A stretch of DNA of 64,000 bases from Alphaproteobacteria bacterium (GTDB lineage: Bacteria; Pseudomonadota; Alphaproteobacteria; Rhizobiales; OSC116). The stretch spans positions 1-64,000 of the forward strand of contig NVQL02000055.1 in the NCBI GenBank assembly GCA_002400495.2, read 5' to 3'. Position numbers and translations under genes: made by a program. Below, in pieces: positions 57,230 through 64,000 of the stretch. Position 1 is the stretch's first letter, and every line of letters starts with the position of its first letter. Under the pieces are notes generated by a model. It was not told where the DNA came from. It was given only the letters and a program-made list of their open reading frames with translations, and did not search any database.

Positions 57230-57665
57230 CACCAGTTGCAAGCATGTCAGCTTTTTCATTGCCTTCATTGCCCGCATGGCCTTTCACCCAGCGCCAGTCA
57301 ATAGTATGCCTTTGCGTGGCTTCATCCAAAGCCTTCCAAAGTTCAACATTTTTAACAGGTTTTTTGGCCGCGGTGCGCCAATTGCGCGCTTTCCAGCCGT
57401 TCATCCATTTGTTAATGCCGTCTTTCACATAAACACTATCGGTATATAAAATAATATCACACGGGCGTTTCAGTACATTCAACGCCTCAATGGTGGCGGT
57501 TAATTCCATCCTATTATTGGTGCTGTCAACCGCAAACCCGCTCATCTCGCGGTCATTGCCATTATATGACATCCAAACCCCCCAGCCACCAGGCCCAGGG
57601 TTGCCCGAGCACGCACCATCGGTATAAATCACCACTTTGTTAGCATACTCTTCACTCAATTCCAT
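57195..57665 (-). CDS. rnhA: Ribonuclease HI
   Basis: 156 residues. Catalytic acids are in [19 protein letters not shown] (Asp), [13 protein letters not shown] (Glu), [13 protein letters not shown] (Asp) and [13 protein letters not shown] (Asp). It removes RNA from RNA:DNA hybrids. The ATG at 57665 overlaps the last 14 bp of thrB, indicating coupling; longer frames to 57758 are not used. The 3' end overlaps the convergent MFS gene by 35 bp. Confidence 0.97.
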   Translation of the reverse strand: MELSEEYANKVVIYTDGACSGNPGPGGWGVWMSYNGNDREMSGFAVDSTNNRMELTATIEALNVLKRPCDIILYTDSVYVKDGINKWMNGWKARNWRTAAKKPVKNVELWKALDEATQRHTIDWRWVKGHAGNEGNEKADMLATGAIEQARAAGHV

Positions 57666-58626
57666 ATTCCTTATAATCGCCAATTTTTTGATGAAACCGT
57701 AAATTACGAATATATTCATCAGGCTTTTTGGGGATGACCAAAGCATCTTCAGGCACATTTATCCAGTCATAAAGCCTCGTCAGCAAAAACCGTATCGCCG
57801 CACCACGGCATAAAGTTGGTATGGCATCAAGTTCTGCCTGCTCAAGTTTACGCACGCTTTGATAACCCCTAAAAAATGCACGGCTTTTGGTCAAGTTCAA
57901 CTCACCATTTTTCTCAAAGCACCAAGCGTTAATCACAATCGCCAATTCATAAGCATAAACTTCGTTACAGGCGAAATAAAAATCAATAATACCCGACAAT
58001 TCACCATGCATAAAAAATACATTGTCAGGAAAAAGATCGGCGTGTATCACCCCATTTGGTAATTTCTTAGGCCAACTTTTTTTCAAAAAATCAAGTTCAA
58101 CGGATAAAAATTTCTGCAATCCACCATCAACTTCAGGTGCAACTTTATCTATGTCATCACCGCAACTTTTAAGCAATGGCTGCCAGTCTTTAAGGCTCAA
58201 ACCATTTTTGCGTTTAATCTTAAAACTTTCAGCTTTTAAGTGAAATTGCGCGCTGGCCACACCCAATTGAAACAGGTTTTGGGGGCTCGGCGCTTTGATC
58301 GCCATACCATCCAAAAACTCAATAAGCGCCGCTGGTTTGCCGCATAATCGGCTAAAAAGTAACCCATCATTTTGAAGGATCGGTCGCGCAGTCTCTAAGC
58401 CATTTTCAGCCAAATGGTTCATCAAACCCAAAAAGAACGGCAGTTCATTCTCTTCAACCCGCGCTTCATAAAGTGTCAGGATAAATTGGCCTTTGTCGGT
58501 GGCCAAAATATAATTAGTATTTTCCACCCCCTCAGCAATGCCCTTACACCACAATAATTGCCCGACATTATATAAGCGTAAGAATTCTTCAAGCGCATCA
58601 TCGCTCACATCTGTATACACAGCCAT
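57652..58626 (-). CDS. thrB: Homoserine kinase, APH-fold type
   Basis: 324 residues of the aminoglycoside-phosphotransferase-like ThrB family used by alphaproteobacteria. N-terminal [20 protein letters not shown], and catalytic loop [20 protein letters not shown] with [17 protein letters not shown]. Phosphorylates homoserine for the thrC product. ispH-thrB-rnhA order is conserved in Rhizobiales. 34 bp separate it from ispH upstream. Confidence 0.96.
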   Translation of the reverse strand: MAVYTDVSDDALEEFLRLYNVGQLLWCKGIAEGVENTNYILATDKGQFILTLYEARVEENELPFFLGLMNHLAENGLETARPILQNDGLLFSRLCGKPAALIEFLDGMAIKAPSPQNLFQLGVASAQFHLKAESFKIKRKNGLSLKDWQPLLKSCGDDIDKVAPEVDGGLQKFLSVELDFLKKSWPKKLPNGVIHADLFPDNVFFMHGELSGIIDFYFACNEVYAYELAIVINAWCFEKNGELNLTKSRAFFRGYQSVRKLEQAELDAIPTLCRGAAIRFLLTRLYDWINVPEDALVIPKKPDEYIRNLRFHQKIGDYKEYGIE

Positions 58627-58660
58627 TAAACGGCCCCTATTAAATGATAATGTTAAATGA

Positions 58661-59638
58661 TTATGCGCTTAACGGTGCTTTGCGAGTTTTGGGTTCGCGC
58701 AGCTCTTTAGGCAGGTTAAAAGTAATGGTTTCTTTGGCGGTAATCACGGTTTCAATGGTCACTTCAAACCGCGCCCGCATGGCATCAACAATCTCTTCAA
58801 TCAACACATCAGGGGCAGAGGCACCAGCGGTTAAACCCATCACATTCACGCCATCAAACATCGCCCAGTCAATTTCAGCCGCGCGTTCCACCAATGCTGA
58901 TGATTTACAACCCTCACGGTCAGCAATTTCCACCAAACGGCGCGAGTTACTGCTATGCGGCGCGCCCACCACAATCAAGCTGTCAATTTGCCCGACAATG
59001 GCTTTCACCGCTTCTTGGCGGTTGGTGGTGGCGTAACAAACATCATCCTTGCCAGGGCCATGAATGTTAGGAAAACGCTTTTTAAGCGCATCAATCATAT
59101 GCTGGGTATCATCAACCGAAAGAGTGGTTTGCGACATATAAGCCAATTGATCAGGGTCATCCACTTTTAGGTTTTCGACATCCTCAATGGTTTCAACCAA
59201 CAACACAGCACCTTCGGGCAATTGCCCCATTGTGCCCAAAACTTCGGGGTGACCAGCATGGCCAATTAAGATGGTCTCGAGGTTTTTTTTGAAATGTCTT
59301 TTGGCTTCAAAATGCACTTTAGTCACCAGCGGGCAGGTGGCATCAAGCTGAAATAAATTGCGTCTGGTGGCTTCAGCCGGTACCGATGCGGGCACGCCAT
59401 GGGCTGAGAAAATAACCGGCGCATCGCCGTCAGGAATTTCATCCAATTCTTTTACAAATATAGCGCCTTTGTTTTTAAGGCTTTCGACCACAAATTTATT
59501 ATGCACAATTTCATGCCGCACATAAACCGGCGCACCGAATTTTTCGAGTGATTTTTCAACGATTTGTATGGCGCGGTCCACCCCAGCACAAAAACCAAGT
59601 GGTTCACACATCACAACTTTAAGCGGTCGTTTTTTCAT
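58661..59638 (-). CDS. ispH: 4-hydroxy-3-methylbut-2-enyl diphosphate reductase
   Basis: 325 residues. The three Cys ligands of the 4Fe-4S cluster lie in [26 protein letters not shown] and [13 protein letters not shown]. Other blocks are [11 protein letters not shown] and the C-terminal [16 protein letters not shown]. It is the last enzyme of the MEP isoprenoid pathway and supports ubiquinone and heme O synthesis in the same window. The ATG at 59638 ([16 protein letters not shown]) is preferred; longer frames to 59809 add a non-homologous tail. Confidence 0.97.
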   Translation of the reverse strand: MKKRPLKVVMCEPLGFCAGVDRAIQIVEKSLEKFGAPVYVRHEIVHNKFVVESLKNKGAIFVKELDEIPDGDAPVIFSAHGVPASVPAEATRRNLFQLDATCPLVTKVHFEAKRHFKKNLETILIGHAGHPEVLGTMGQLPEGAVLLVETIEDVENLKVDDPDQLAYMSQTTLSVDDTQHMIDALKKRFPNIHGPGKDDVCYATTNRQEAVKAIVGQIDSLIVVGAPHSSNSRRLVEIADREGCKSSALVERAAEIDWAMFDGVNVMGLTAGASAPDVLIEEIVDAMRARFEVTIETVITAKETITFNLPKELREPKTRKAPLSA

Positions 59639-59782
59639 AATTTTTCCATTCGATAGCTCTGCCAAGTAAATAACAGTTAACCATAGTGTGGTCAAGAAGC
59701 TTAAGCGCCAGTATGACACTCGGTTTGGCCACCAGTGGAGCTTGCAAACATAACAACCGATACGTTTTGTCGCATACTGAAT

Positions 59783-59824
59783 TTGACATACATCAATCCA
59801 CCTACACATTATTAGGTTTATTTT
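59783..59824 (+). promoter_or_regulatory. FNR/FixK-type box and -10 upstream of uspA
   Basis: TTGACATACATCAA (59783-59796) fits TTGA-N6-TCAA. TATTTT (59819-59824) lies at the distance expected of a -10 hexamer for a class II site centred near -41.5. Regulation of a universal stress gene by low oxygen is common in this family. Confidence 0.65.
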
Positions 59825-59860
59825 AGTTAAGAACCACTTAAATTATCAAGGAGAAATACC

Positions 59861-60700
59861 ATGTCACCCAAAAATATTTTAATCAACCTTAACGACACAG
59901 AAAACCTTGACCACACATTAAAAAGCGCCTGCGCCCTAGCTGTGCGGCATGATGCGCATTTAATCGGGGTGTATGTCATTCCGTTTTTTCACATCAATGT
60001 CAGCATTCATGGCTCAGAGGTTATGATGCAAGAATTGCAAGATGATGAACTCCAAAAAAACCGCGAAATTGCCAGCGATATGGTAAAAAAATTCACCAAA
60101 TCCTTAAAATCTTATGGCATATTGGGCAAAACACGAGTGGTAAATTCTGTCAATTCCGAAATTGCCGAAGCGTTTATCAAACAAGCACGTACCGCCGATT
60201 TGGTCGTCATTCCACAAGTGATTAGTGATCAAAATTGCAATGTCGAAAATGATTTTGCAGATAAAGTCATATTGTCAGTTGGCCGCCCCGTAGTGGTTTT
60301 GCCACGTGGCAAGGATTTTGAGCAGATTGGCGACAATGTCAGTGTCGCGTGGAATTTAACCGCCGAGGCATCGCGCGCCGCCTTTGATGCGCTACCATTA
60401 TTAGCCAAAGATTGCGAAGTGCGTTTTATCTGGGTCGATGCCAAACAGGAAAATAACAACCTGCCAGGTGCCGAAATTGCCGAAGCCTTTTCTCACTATG
60501 GTTTAAATGTGATAACAGCGTCAATTCAAAGCGGCAAAAAATCAATTGGTGAGGCGCTCATTCACGAAGCCGACATCAATGGCTCTGACCTTTTGATAAT
60601 GGGCGCTTATGGTCATTCGCGGCTGCGCGAACTGGTTTTTGGTGGCGCCACGCTGCATATGCTCAAAAATATGACATTGCCAGTTTTGATGTCACGTTAA
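59861..60700 (+). CDS. Universal stress protein with two Usp domains
   Basis: 279 residues, two tandem Usp domains. Domain 1 starts KNILINLNDTENLDHTL and domain 2 about residue 150. The second has an ATP-binding-type motif in LLIMGAYGHSRLRELVFGG followed by ATLHML, while the first lacks a clear one (LVVIPQVI). Cytoplasmic stress survival is the family role. An FNR-type box upstream suggests induction at low oxygen. Start after CAAGGAGAAATACC. Confidence 0.92.
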   Translation: MSPKNILINLNDTENLDHTLKSACALAVRHDAHLIGVYVIPFFHINVSIHGSEVMMQELQDDELQKNREIASDMVKKFTKSLKSYGILGKTRVVNSVNSEIAEAFIKQARTADLVVIPQVISDQNCNVENDFADKVILSVGRPVVVLPRGKDFEQIGDNVSVAWNLTAEASRAAFDALPLLAKDCEVRFIWVDAKQENNNLPGAEIAEAFSHYGLNVITASIQSGKKSIGEALIHEADINGSDLLIMGAYGHSRLRELVFGGATLHMLKNMTLPVLMSR

Positions 60701-60706
60701 AAACAA

Positions 60707-60767
60707 ATAGCCAAGCAAGTATAAATTAGCTGAAAACTCTAATTGACATATGATTTTGCTTGGCTAT
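60707..60767. repeat. 12-bp perfect inverted repeat around the gcv promoter
   Basis: ATAGCCAAGCAA (60707-60718) and TTGCTTGGCTAT (60756-60767), 37 bp apart, between uspA and the gcv operon. The right arm overlaps the -10 region of the promoter at 60743-60770. It could end uspA transcripts or act as an operator. Confidence 0.6.
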
Positions 60768-60770
60768 ATT
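60743..60770 (+). promoter_or_regulatory. Promoter of the glycine cleavage operon
   Basis: TTGACA, 16-bp spacer, TATATT: close to the sigma-70 consensus. Transcription should start near 60777, just before the riboswitch. Confidence 0.85.
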
Positions 60771-60784
60771 ATCCCAAATACAAG

Positions 60785-61068
60785 TGACGACTGCGGGAGA
60801 GTTTTGATTCCCAAACCATGCAAATGGTAAGCTGTCAAACGCCGAAGGAGCAACCACCCCGGAAACTCTCAGGCAAACGGACCGCAGTTTGATGACACTC
60901 TGGAGAGCGATAAGACTTTATACTTAAAAGTTGTTATCCACCGAAGGGCGCAAACTCATACTATTTTTTGAATAGGATGGGCAAATCTCTCAGGTTATGG
61001 ACAGAGGGGGCAGATCTCAAGTTTAGAGATCGCACGAGTCTGTAATAAGACGGAGCTAAAATTCCGTC
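60785..61068 (+). promoter_or_regulatory. Tandem glycine riboswitch with expression platform
   Basis: Two glycine aptamers in tandem. The first has CCGAAGGAGCAA and ACTCTCAGGCAAACGGACCG; the second has CCGAAGGGCGCAAAC and CTCTCAGGTTATGGACAGAG. This is the classic layout before gcv genes. The platform has two hairpins: GATCTC-AAGTTTA-GAGATC (near 61013-61031) and GACGGA-GCTAAAAT-TCCGTC type (61049-61068), before the GAGGGG ribosome site of gcvT. No T run follows, so translational control is more likely than termination. The gap between uspA and gcvT contains no other gene. Confidence 0.92.
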
Positions 61069-61085
61069 CACTTGAGGGGTAAATA

Positions 61086-62219
61086 ATGAGCGATAACTTA
61101 AAAACCGCATTATACGATCTACATGTCGAATTAGGTGCAAAAATTGTGCCCTTCGCAGGCTATGATATGCCCGTGCAATATCCACTCGGTGTATTGGGCG
61201 AGCACAACCACACCCGCCAAAACGCAGGCCTATTTGATGTCTCCCATATGGGTCAAGCCATCCTCAGCGCCACCGATAAAAACACCAACATTGCCGAATT
61301 GTTCGAAACCCTAGTGCCGGGCCTCTTGATCAGCCTTCAAGACGGCCAAATGCGCTACAGCTTGCTAATGGCCGAAGGTGGCGGCATTCTAGATGATTTA
61401 ATGATCACCCGCATATCCAATAACGCCGATGGTTTTGAGCGCCTATTCCTAGTGGTCAATGCAGGCTGCAAACATGCCGATTTCCAACATATCAACCAAA
61501 AACTTAACGGCCAAGCCACCTTGGAAATCCTCGACCGCGCCTTAATCGCCCTACAAGGCCCAAAAGCCGCCGAAGTTTTGGCACGCCATCTACCAGATGT
61601 CGCCACCATGCCGTTCATGAGCCTCACCCACACCAAACTTAACGACATGAATTTAGTCGTCAGCCGCTGCGGCTATACAGGCGAAGATGGTTACGAAATC
61701 TCCATTGCCAACCACCAAGCCATAGAATTCACAAAGTTGCTGCTAGCACATGATGAAGTCGAAGCCATCGGCCTAGGTGCACGCGATAGCCTGCGCCTAG
61801 AAGTTGGCCTCTGCCTCTACGGCCACGACATCGATACCAAAACCACCCCCGCCGAAGCAGGCCTCATGTGGGCAATCGGCAAACGCCGCCGCGAAGAGGG
61901 CGGCTTCCCAGGCGCAGATATAATACAACAACAACTCACCAATGGCGTCTTTCGCAAACGCGTCGGCATCTTGCCCGAAGGCCGCGCCCCCGCCCGCGAA
62001 CATACCGAAATTTACAGCAAATCAGGCAATAAAATCGGCGAGATCACCTCAGGCGGCTTCGGCCCCACCTTCGGCGGCCCGATCGCCATGGGCTATGTCG
62101 CCACAGAATTTGCCGACATTGGCACCGAGGTCGATTTAATGGTGCGCGGCAAAGCCCGCCCCGCCAAAGTCGCCAAAATGCCATTCGTACCGCAAAACTA
62201 TTACAAACCAAAATCATAA
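61086..62219 (+). CDS. gcvT: Glycine cleavage T protein (aminomethyltransferase)
   Basis: 377 residues. Blocks: VPFAGYDMPVQYPLGVLGEH at the N terminus, AGLFDVSHMGQ, LVVSRCGYTGEDGYEI and GEITSGGFGPTFGGPIAMGY near the C terminus, as in the folate-binding family. It transfers the methylene group to tetrahydrofolate. First gene of the gcvT-gcvH-gcvPA-gcvPB operon behind the riboswitch; ATG after GAGGGGTAAATA. Confidence 0.97.
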   Translation: MSDNLKTALYDLHVELGAKIVPFAGYDMPVQYPLGVLGEHNHTRQNAGLFDVSHMGQAILSATDKNTNIAELFETLVPGLLISLQDGQMRYSLLMAEGGGILDDLMITRISNNADGFERLFLVVNAGCKHADFQHINQKLNGQATLEILDRALIALQGPKAAEVLARHLPDVATMPFMSLTHTKLNDMNLVVSRCGYTGEDGYEISIANHQAIEFTKLLLAHDEVEAIGLGARDSLRLEVGLCLYGHDIDTKTTPAEAGLMWAIGKRRREEGGFPGADIIQQQLTNGVFRKRVGILPEGRAPAREHTEIYSKSGNKIGEITSGGFGPTFGGPIAMGYVATEFADIGTEVDLMVRGKARPAKVAKMPFVPQNYYKPKS

Positions 62220-62230
62220 AAGGGATGCCC

Positions 62231-62599
62231 ATGTCAAAACATTACACAGAAGATCACGAATATGCCTTCATCGAAGGCGACATTGCCACCATCGGCGTTT
62301 CAAACCACGCACAAGATCAATTGGGTGATGTGGTCTTCGTCGAACTCCCCGAAGTTGGCAAAGTCTGCGAAAAAGGCGACGAGATTGCTGTCGTAGAATC
62401 AGTAAAAGCCGCATCCGAGGTCTACACCGCAGTAGCAGGCGAAGTGATAGAGGTAAATTCAGTCCTAGAAGACGCCCCCCAAACCGTCAACGAAGGCGCC
62501 GAAACAGTCGGCTGGTTCATTAAAATCAAAATCACCAACCCGTCAGATGTCGAAGGCCTCATGGATGAAGCCGCATACACCGCTTTTGTCGCCGAGTAA
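62231..62599 (+). CDS. gcvH: Glycine cleavage H protein
   Basis: 122 residues with the lipoyl-attachment segment VVESVKAASEVYTAV (Lys) and the N-terminal HYTEDHEYAFIEGDIATIGV. It carries the aminomethyl group between P, T and L proteins. The ATG at 62231 is preceded by AAAGGGATGCCC, so it is preferred over 62225. It lies 11 bp after gcvT. Confidence 0.97.
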   Translation: MSKHYTEDHEYAFIEGDIATIGVSNHAQDQLGDVVFVELPEVGKVCEKGDEIAVVESVKAASEVYTAVAGEVIEVNSVLEDAPQTVNEGAETVGWFIKIKITNPSDVEGLMDEAAYTAFVAE

Positions 62600-62626
62600 C
62601 AATCACCCAAATAAGAGATGCCGACC

Positions 62627-63988
62627 ATGCGTTACCTACCACATTCTCCACAAGACCGCGAAACCATGCTCGCCGCCATCGGCGTCAATAGCATCGATGA
62701 CCTATTCGCCGAAATCCCCCAATCCGTCCGCATAAAAGACGGCTTCGGCCTGCCCAACCACGCCACCGAGCTAGAGGTAGATCGCTATTTCCGCAAACAA
62801 TCAGATAAAAACCTAGCCGCCAGTGGCGCAGCTTTCTTCATCGGCGGCGGCGCATATCGCCACCACGTCCCCGCCACGGTAGATCACCTCATTCAACGCT
62901 CAGAATTCCTAACCGCCTACACCCCATACCAACCCGAGATTAGCCAAGGCACTCTACAAACCCTGTTCGAATTCCAAACCCAAGTCGCCCAATTATACGA
63001 TATGGAAATCGCCAACGCCTCCATGTATGACGGCTCAACAGGCACAGGCGAGGCGGTTCTCATGGCACACCGCGCCACCAAACGCAAAAAAGCCATCGTC
63101 TCAGGCGGCGTACACCCACAATATATAGAAGTCATCGAAAACCTATCAGATTTCGGCTCCAAACAAGTCGTAAAACTCCCCGCCACCCCCCAAACCCTCG
63201 GCAAAGCCGAAATAGAAAAAATCATCGCCCAACTAGATAACGAAACTTCTTGTGTGGTCGTCCAAACCCCCAATTTCTTCGGCGAACTATCCGATTTCAC
63301 CGCATTGGCAGATGCCGTCCACGCCGTAAAAGCCCTACTAATCGTCGTCGTCACCGAGGTCGTCTCCCTAGGCGCAGTCAAAGCCCCAGGCACAATGGGC
63401 GCAGACATCGTGGTTGGCGAAGGCCAATCCATAGGCGTCGGCCTCAACTTCGGCGGTCCATATGTCGGCCTCTTCGCCACCACCAAAAAACTCCTGCGCC
63501 AGATGCCGGGCAGGGTCTGCGGGCAAACCGTAGATGCCGATGGCAAACGCGGCTTCGTGCTCACCATGTCCACCCGCGAGCAACATATCAGACGCGAAAA
63601 AGCCACCTCAAACATCTGCACAAACGCAGGCCTCTGCACCCTAGCTTTCACCATCCACATGGCGCTACTGGGCGAGGTCGGCCTCCGCAAAATGGCCATC
63701 TCATCCCACAATGGCGCCGTAGTCCTAGCCGACCGCCTCGCCAAAATTAACAATATCGATGTGCTAACCGAAACCTTCTTCAACGAATTCACCATCCGCC
63801 TCAACGGCCACAATGCCAACGACATCGTCAACGCCCTTGCAGCACAAAACATCCTAGCAGGCCTCCCCGTATCACGCCTACTACCCCACGGCGATAACGA
63901 CGATCTACTCATCATAGCCGTCACCGAAACCAACACAGATGAAGATTTCGACTTACTAGAAACCGCATTAAAAGGAGCCATGGCATGA
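62627..63988 (+). CDS. gcvPA: Glycine dehydrogenase (decarboxylating) subunit 1
   Basis: About 453 residues, the N-terminal half type of P protein (GcvPA) with RYLPHSPQDRETMLAAIGV, SGAAFFIGGGAYRHHVPATV and PYQPEISQGTLQTLFEFQTQ. The PLP Lys is not in this subunit; it is expected in GcvPB. ATG at 62627 is favoured by AAGAGATGCCGACC; 62618 is the alternative. Its stop overlaps the gcvPB start. A split P protein is a lineage marker against core Rhizobiales, where the chain is single. Confidence 0.94.
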   Translation: MRYLPHSPQDRETMLAAIGVNSIDDLFAEIPQSVRIKDGFGLPNHATELEVDRYFRKQSDKNLAASGAAFFIGGGAYRHHVPATVDHLIQRSEFLTAYTPYQPEISQGTLQTLFEFQTQVAQLYDMEIANASMYDGSTGTGEAVLMAHRATKRKKAIVSGGVHPQYIEVIENLSDFGSKQVVKLPATPQTLGKAEIEKIIAQLDNETSCVVVQTPNFFGELSDFTALADAVHAVKALLIVVVTEVVSLGAVKAPGTMGADIVVGEGQSIGVGLNFGGPYVGLFATTKKLLRQMPGRVCGQTVDADGKRGFVLTMSTREQHIRREKATSNICTNAGLCTLAFTIHMALLGEVGLRKMAISSHNGAVVLADRLAKINNIDVLTETFFNEFTIRLNGHNANDIVNALAAQNILAGLPVSRLLPHGDNDDLLIIAVTETNTDEDFDLLETALKGAMA

Positions 63989-64000
63989 GCGAACAAACAG
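63985..64000 (+). CDS. gcvPB: Glycine dehydrogenase subunit 2, start only
   Basis: ATGAGC at 63985 overlaps the gcvPA stop (ATGA) after AAAGGAGCCATGGC, and encodes MSEQT before the window ends. Identity follows from position after gcvPA, not from its sequence. Confidence 0.75.

Noticed and set aside
59639-59809. N-terminal extension of IspH by 57 residues
   Set aside because: Not IspH-like; the conserved start is [13 protein letters not shown] at 59638.
62917-63996. 359-codon frame antisense to gcvPA
   Set aside because: Shadow of gcvPA; low-complexity Ser/Thr/Arg composition and no homology.

Overview
The window is a gene-dense stretch of an alphaproteobacterial chromosome of moderate to low GC. 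Several local gene orders are known from Hyphomicrobiales (Rhizobiales) and relatives: ctaC-ctaD-ctaB-(coxF)-ctaG-ctaE ... SURF1-thrC-M16 peptidase-GNAT-EAL; ispH-thrB-rnhA; DUF4170-cysQ-ubiA-(MCP)-rsmE-gshA; and EAL-HAD-IIA-(cheZ/cheY)-ribF-ileS-lspA-lipoprotein-M16-M16-pgi. The short (~420 aa) Pgi and the two-subunit glycine decarboxylase (GcvPA/GcvPB) are not typical of core Rhizobiales, so I place it only as an alphaproteobacterium near that group. No rRNA, tRNA, CRISPR array, phage or intact insertion sequence was found.

Layout. 0-12 kb: an RND/MMPL transporter, a membrane-anchored thermonuclease, a CheZ-like protein, a three-domain MFS-PlsC-AMP-ligase (Aas-type) protein, two convergent LysE-family exporters and a large PqqL-like M16 protease. 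12-28 kb: groESL with CIRCE and an RpoH-type promoter, a degenerate EAL protein, a HAD-IIA hydrolase, a second CheZ with CheY, ribF, ileS, lspA, a lipoprotein, an M16 protease pair and pgi. 28-39 kb: DUF4170, cysQ, ubiA, a soluble MCP-like protein, rsmE, gshA, an SPFH protein with a ribbon-helix-helix partner, an LrhA-like LysR regulator divergent from a small-protein locus, a MATE exporter and an IalB-like protein. 39-54 kb: the aa3 cytochrome c oxidase operon and its biogenesis genes, interrupted by a small metal-response cassette (ynfA, merR, a Cys-rich protein), then thrC, an M16 protease, a GNAT and a large 7TM-PAS-GGDEF-EAL protein. 54-64 kb: yqgE, a DsbD-N-like protein, glk, an MFS transporter, rnhA-thrB-ispH, a universal stress protein, and the glycine cleavage operon behind a strong promoter and a tandem glycine riboswitch.

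The most unusual feature is a family of about 250-bp intergenic elements (complete copies near 12.1, 27.9, 33.6 and 35.3 kb; partial or rearranged copies at 0, 16.9 and 33.9 kb). Complete copies are bounded by ~30-bp terminal inverted repeats and carry several internal hairpins. Between copies, the two arms of three of these hairpins change together while pairing is kept, which is direct evidence that structure is conserved. None interrupts a gene. They sit mainly in 3' flanks and between convergent genes, and they bracket the SPFH/ribbon-helix-helix cassette.

Regulatory signals visible in the sequence include FNR/FixK-type boxes (TTGA-N6-TCAA) upstream of the cytochrome oxidase operon (two), the DsbD-N-like gene and uspA, suggesting a small oxygen-responsive regulon. 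There is also a MerR-type stretched promoter, a palindrome over the SPFH promoter that may be the RHH operator, CIRCE/RpoH control of groESL, and the glycine riboswitch.
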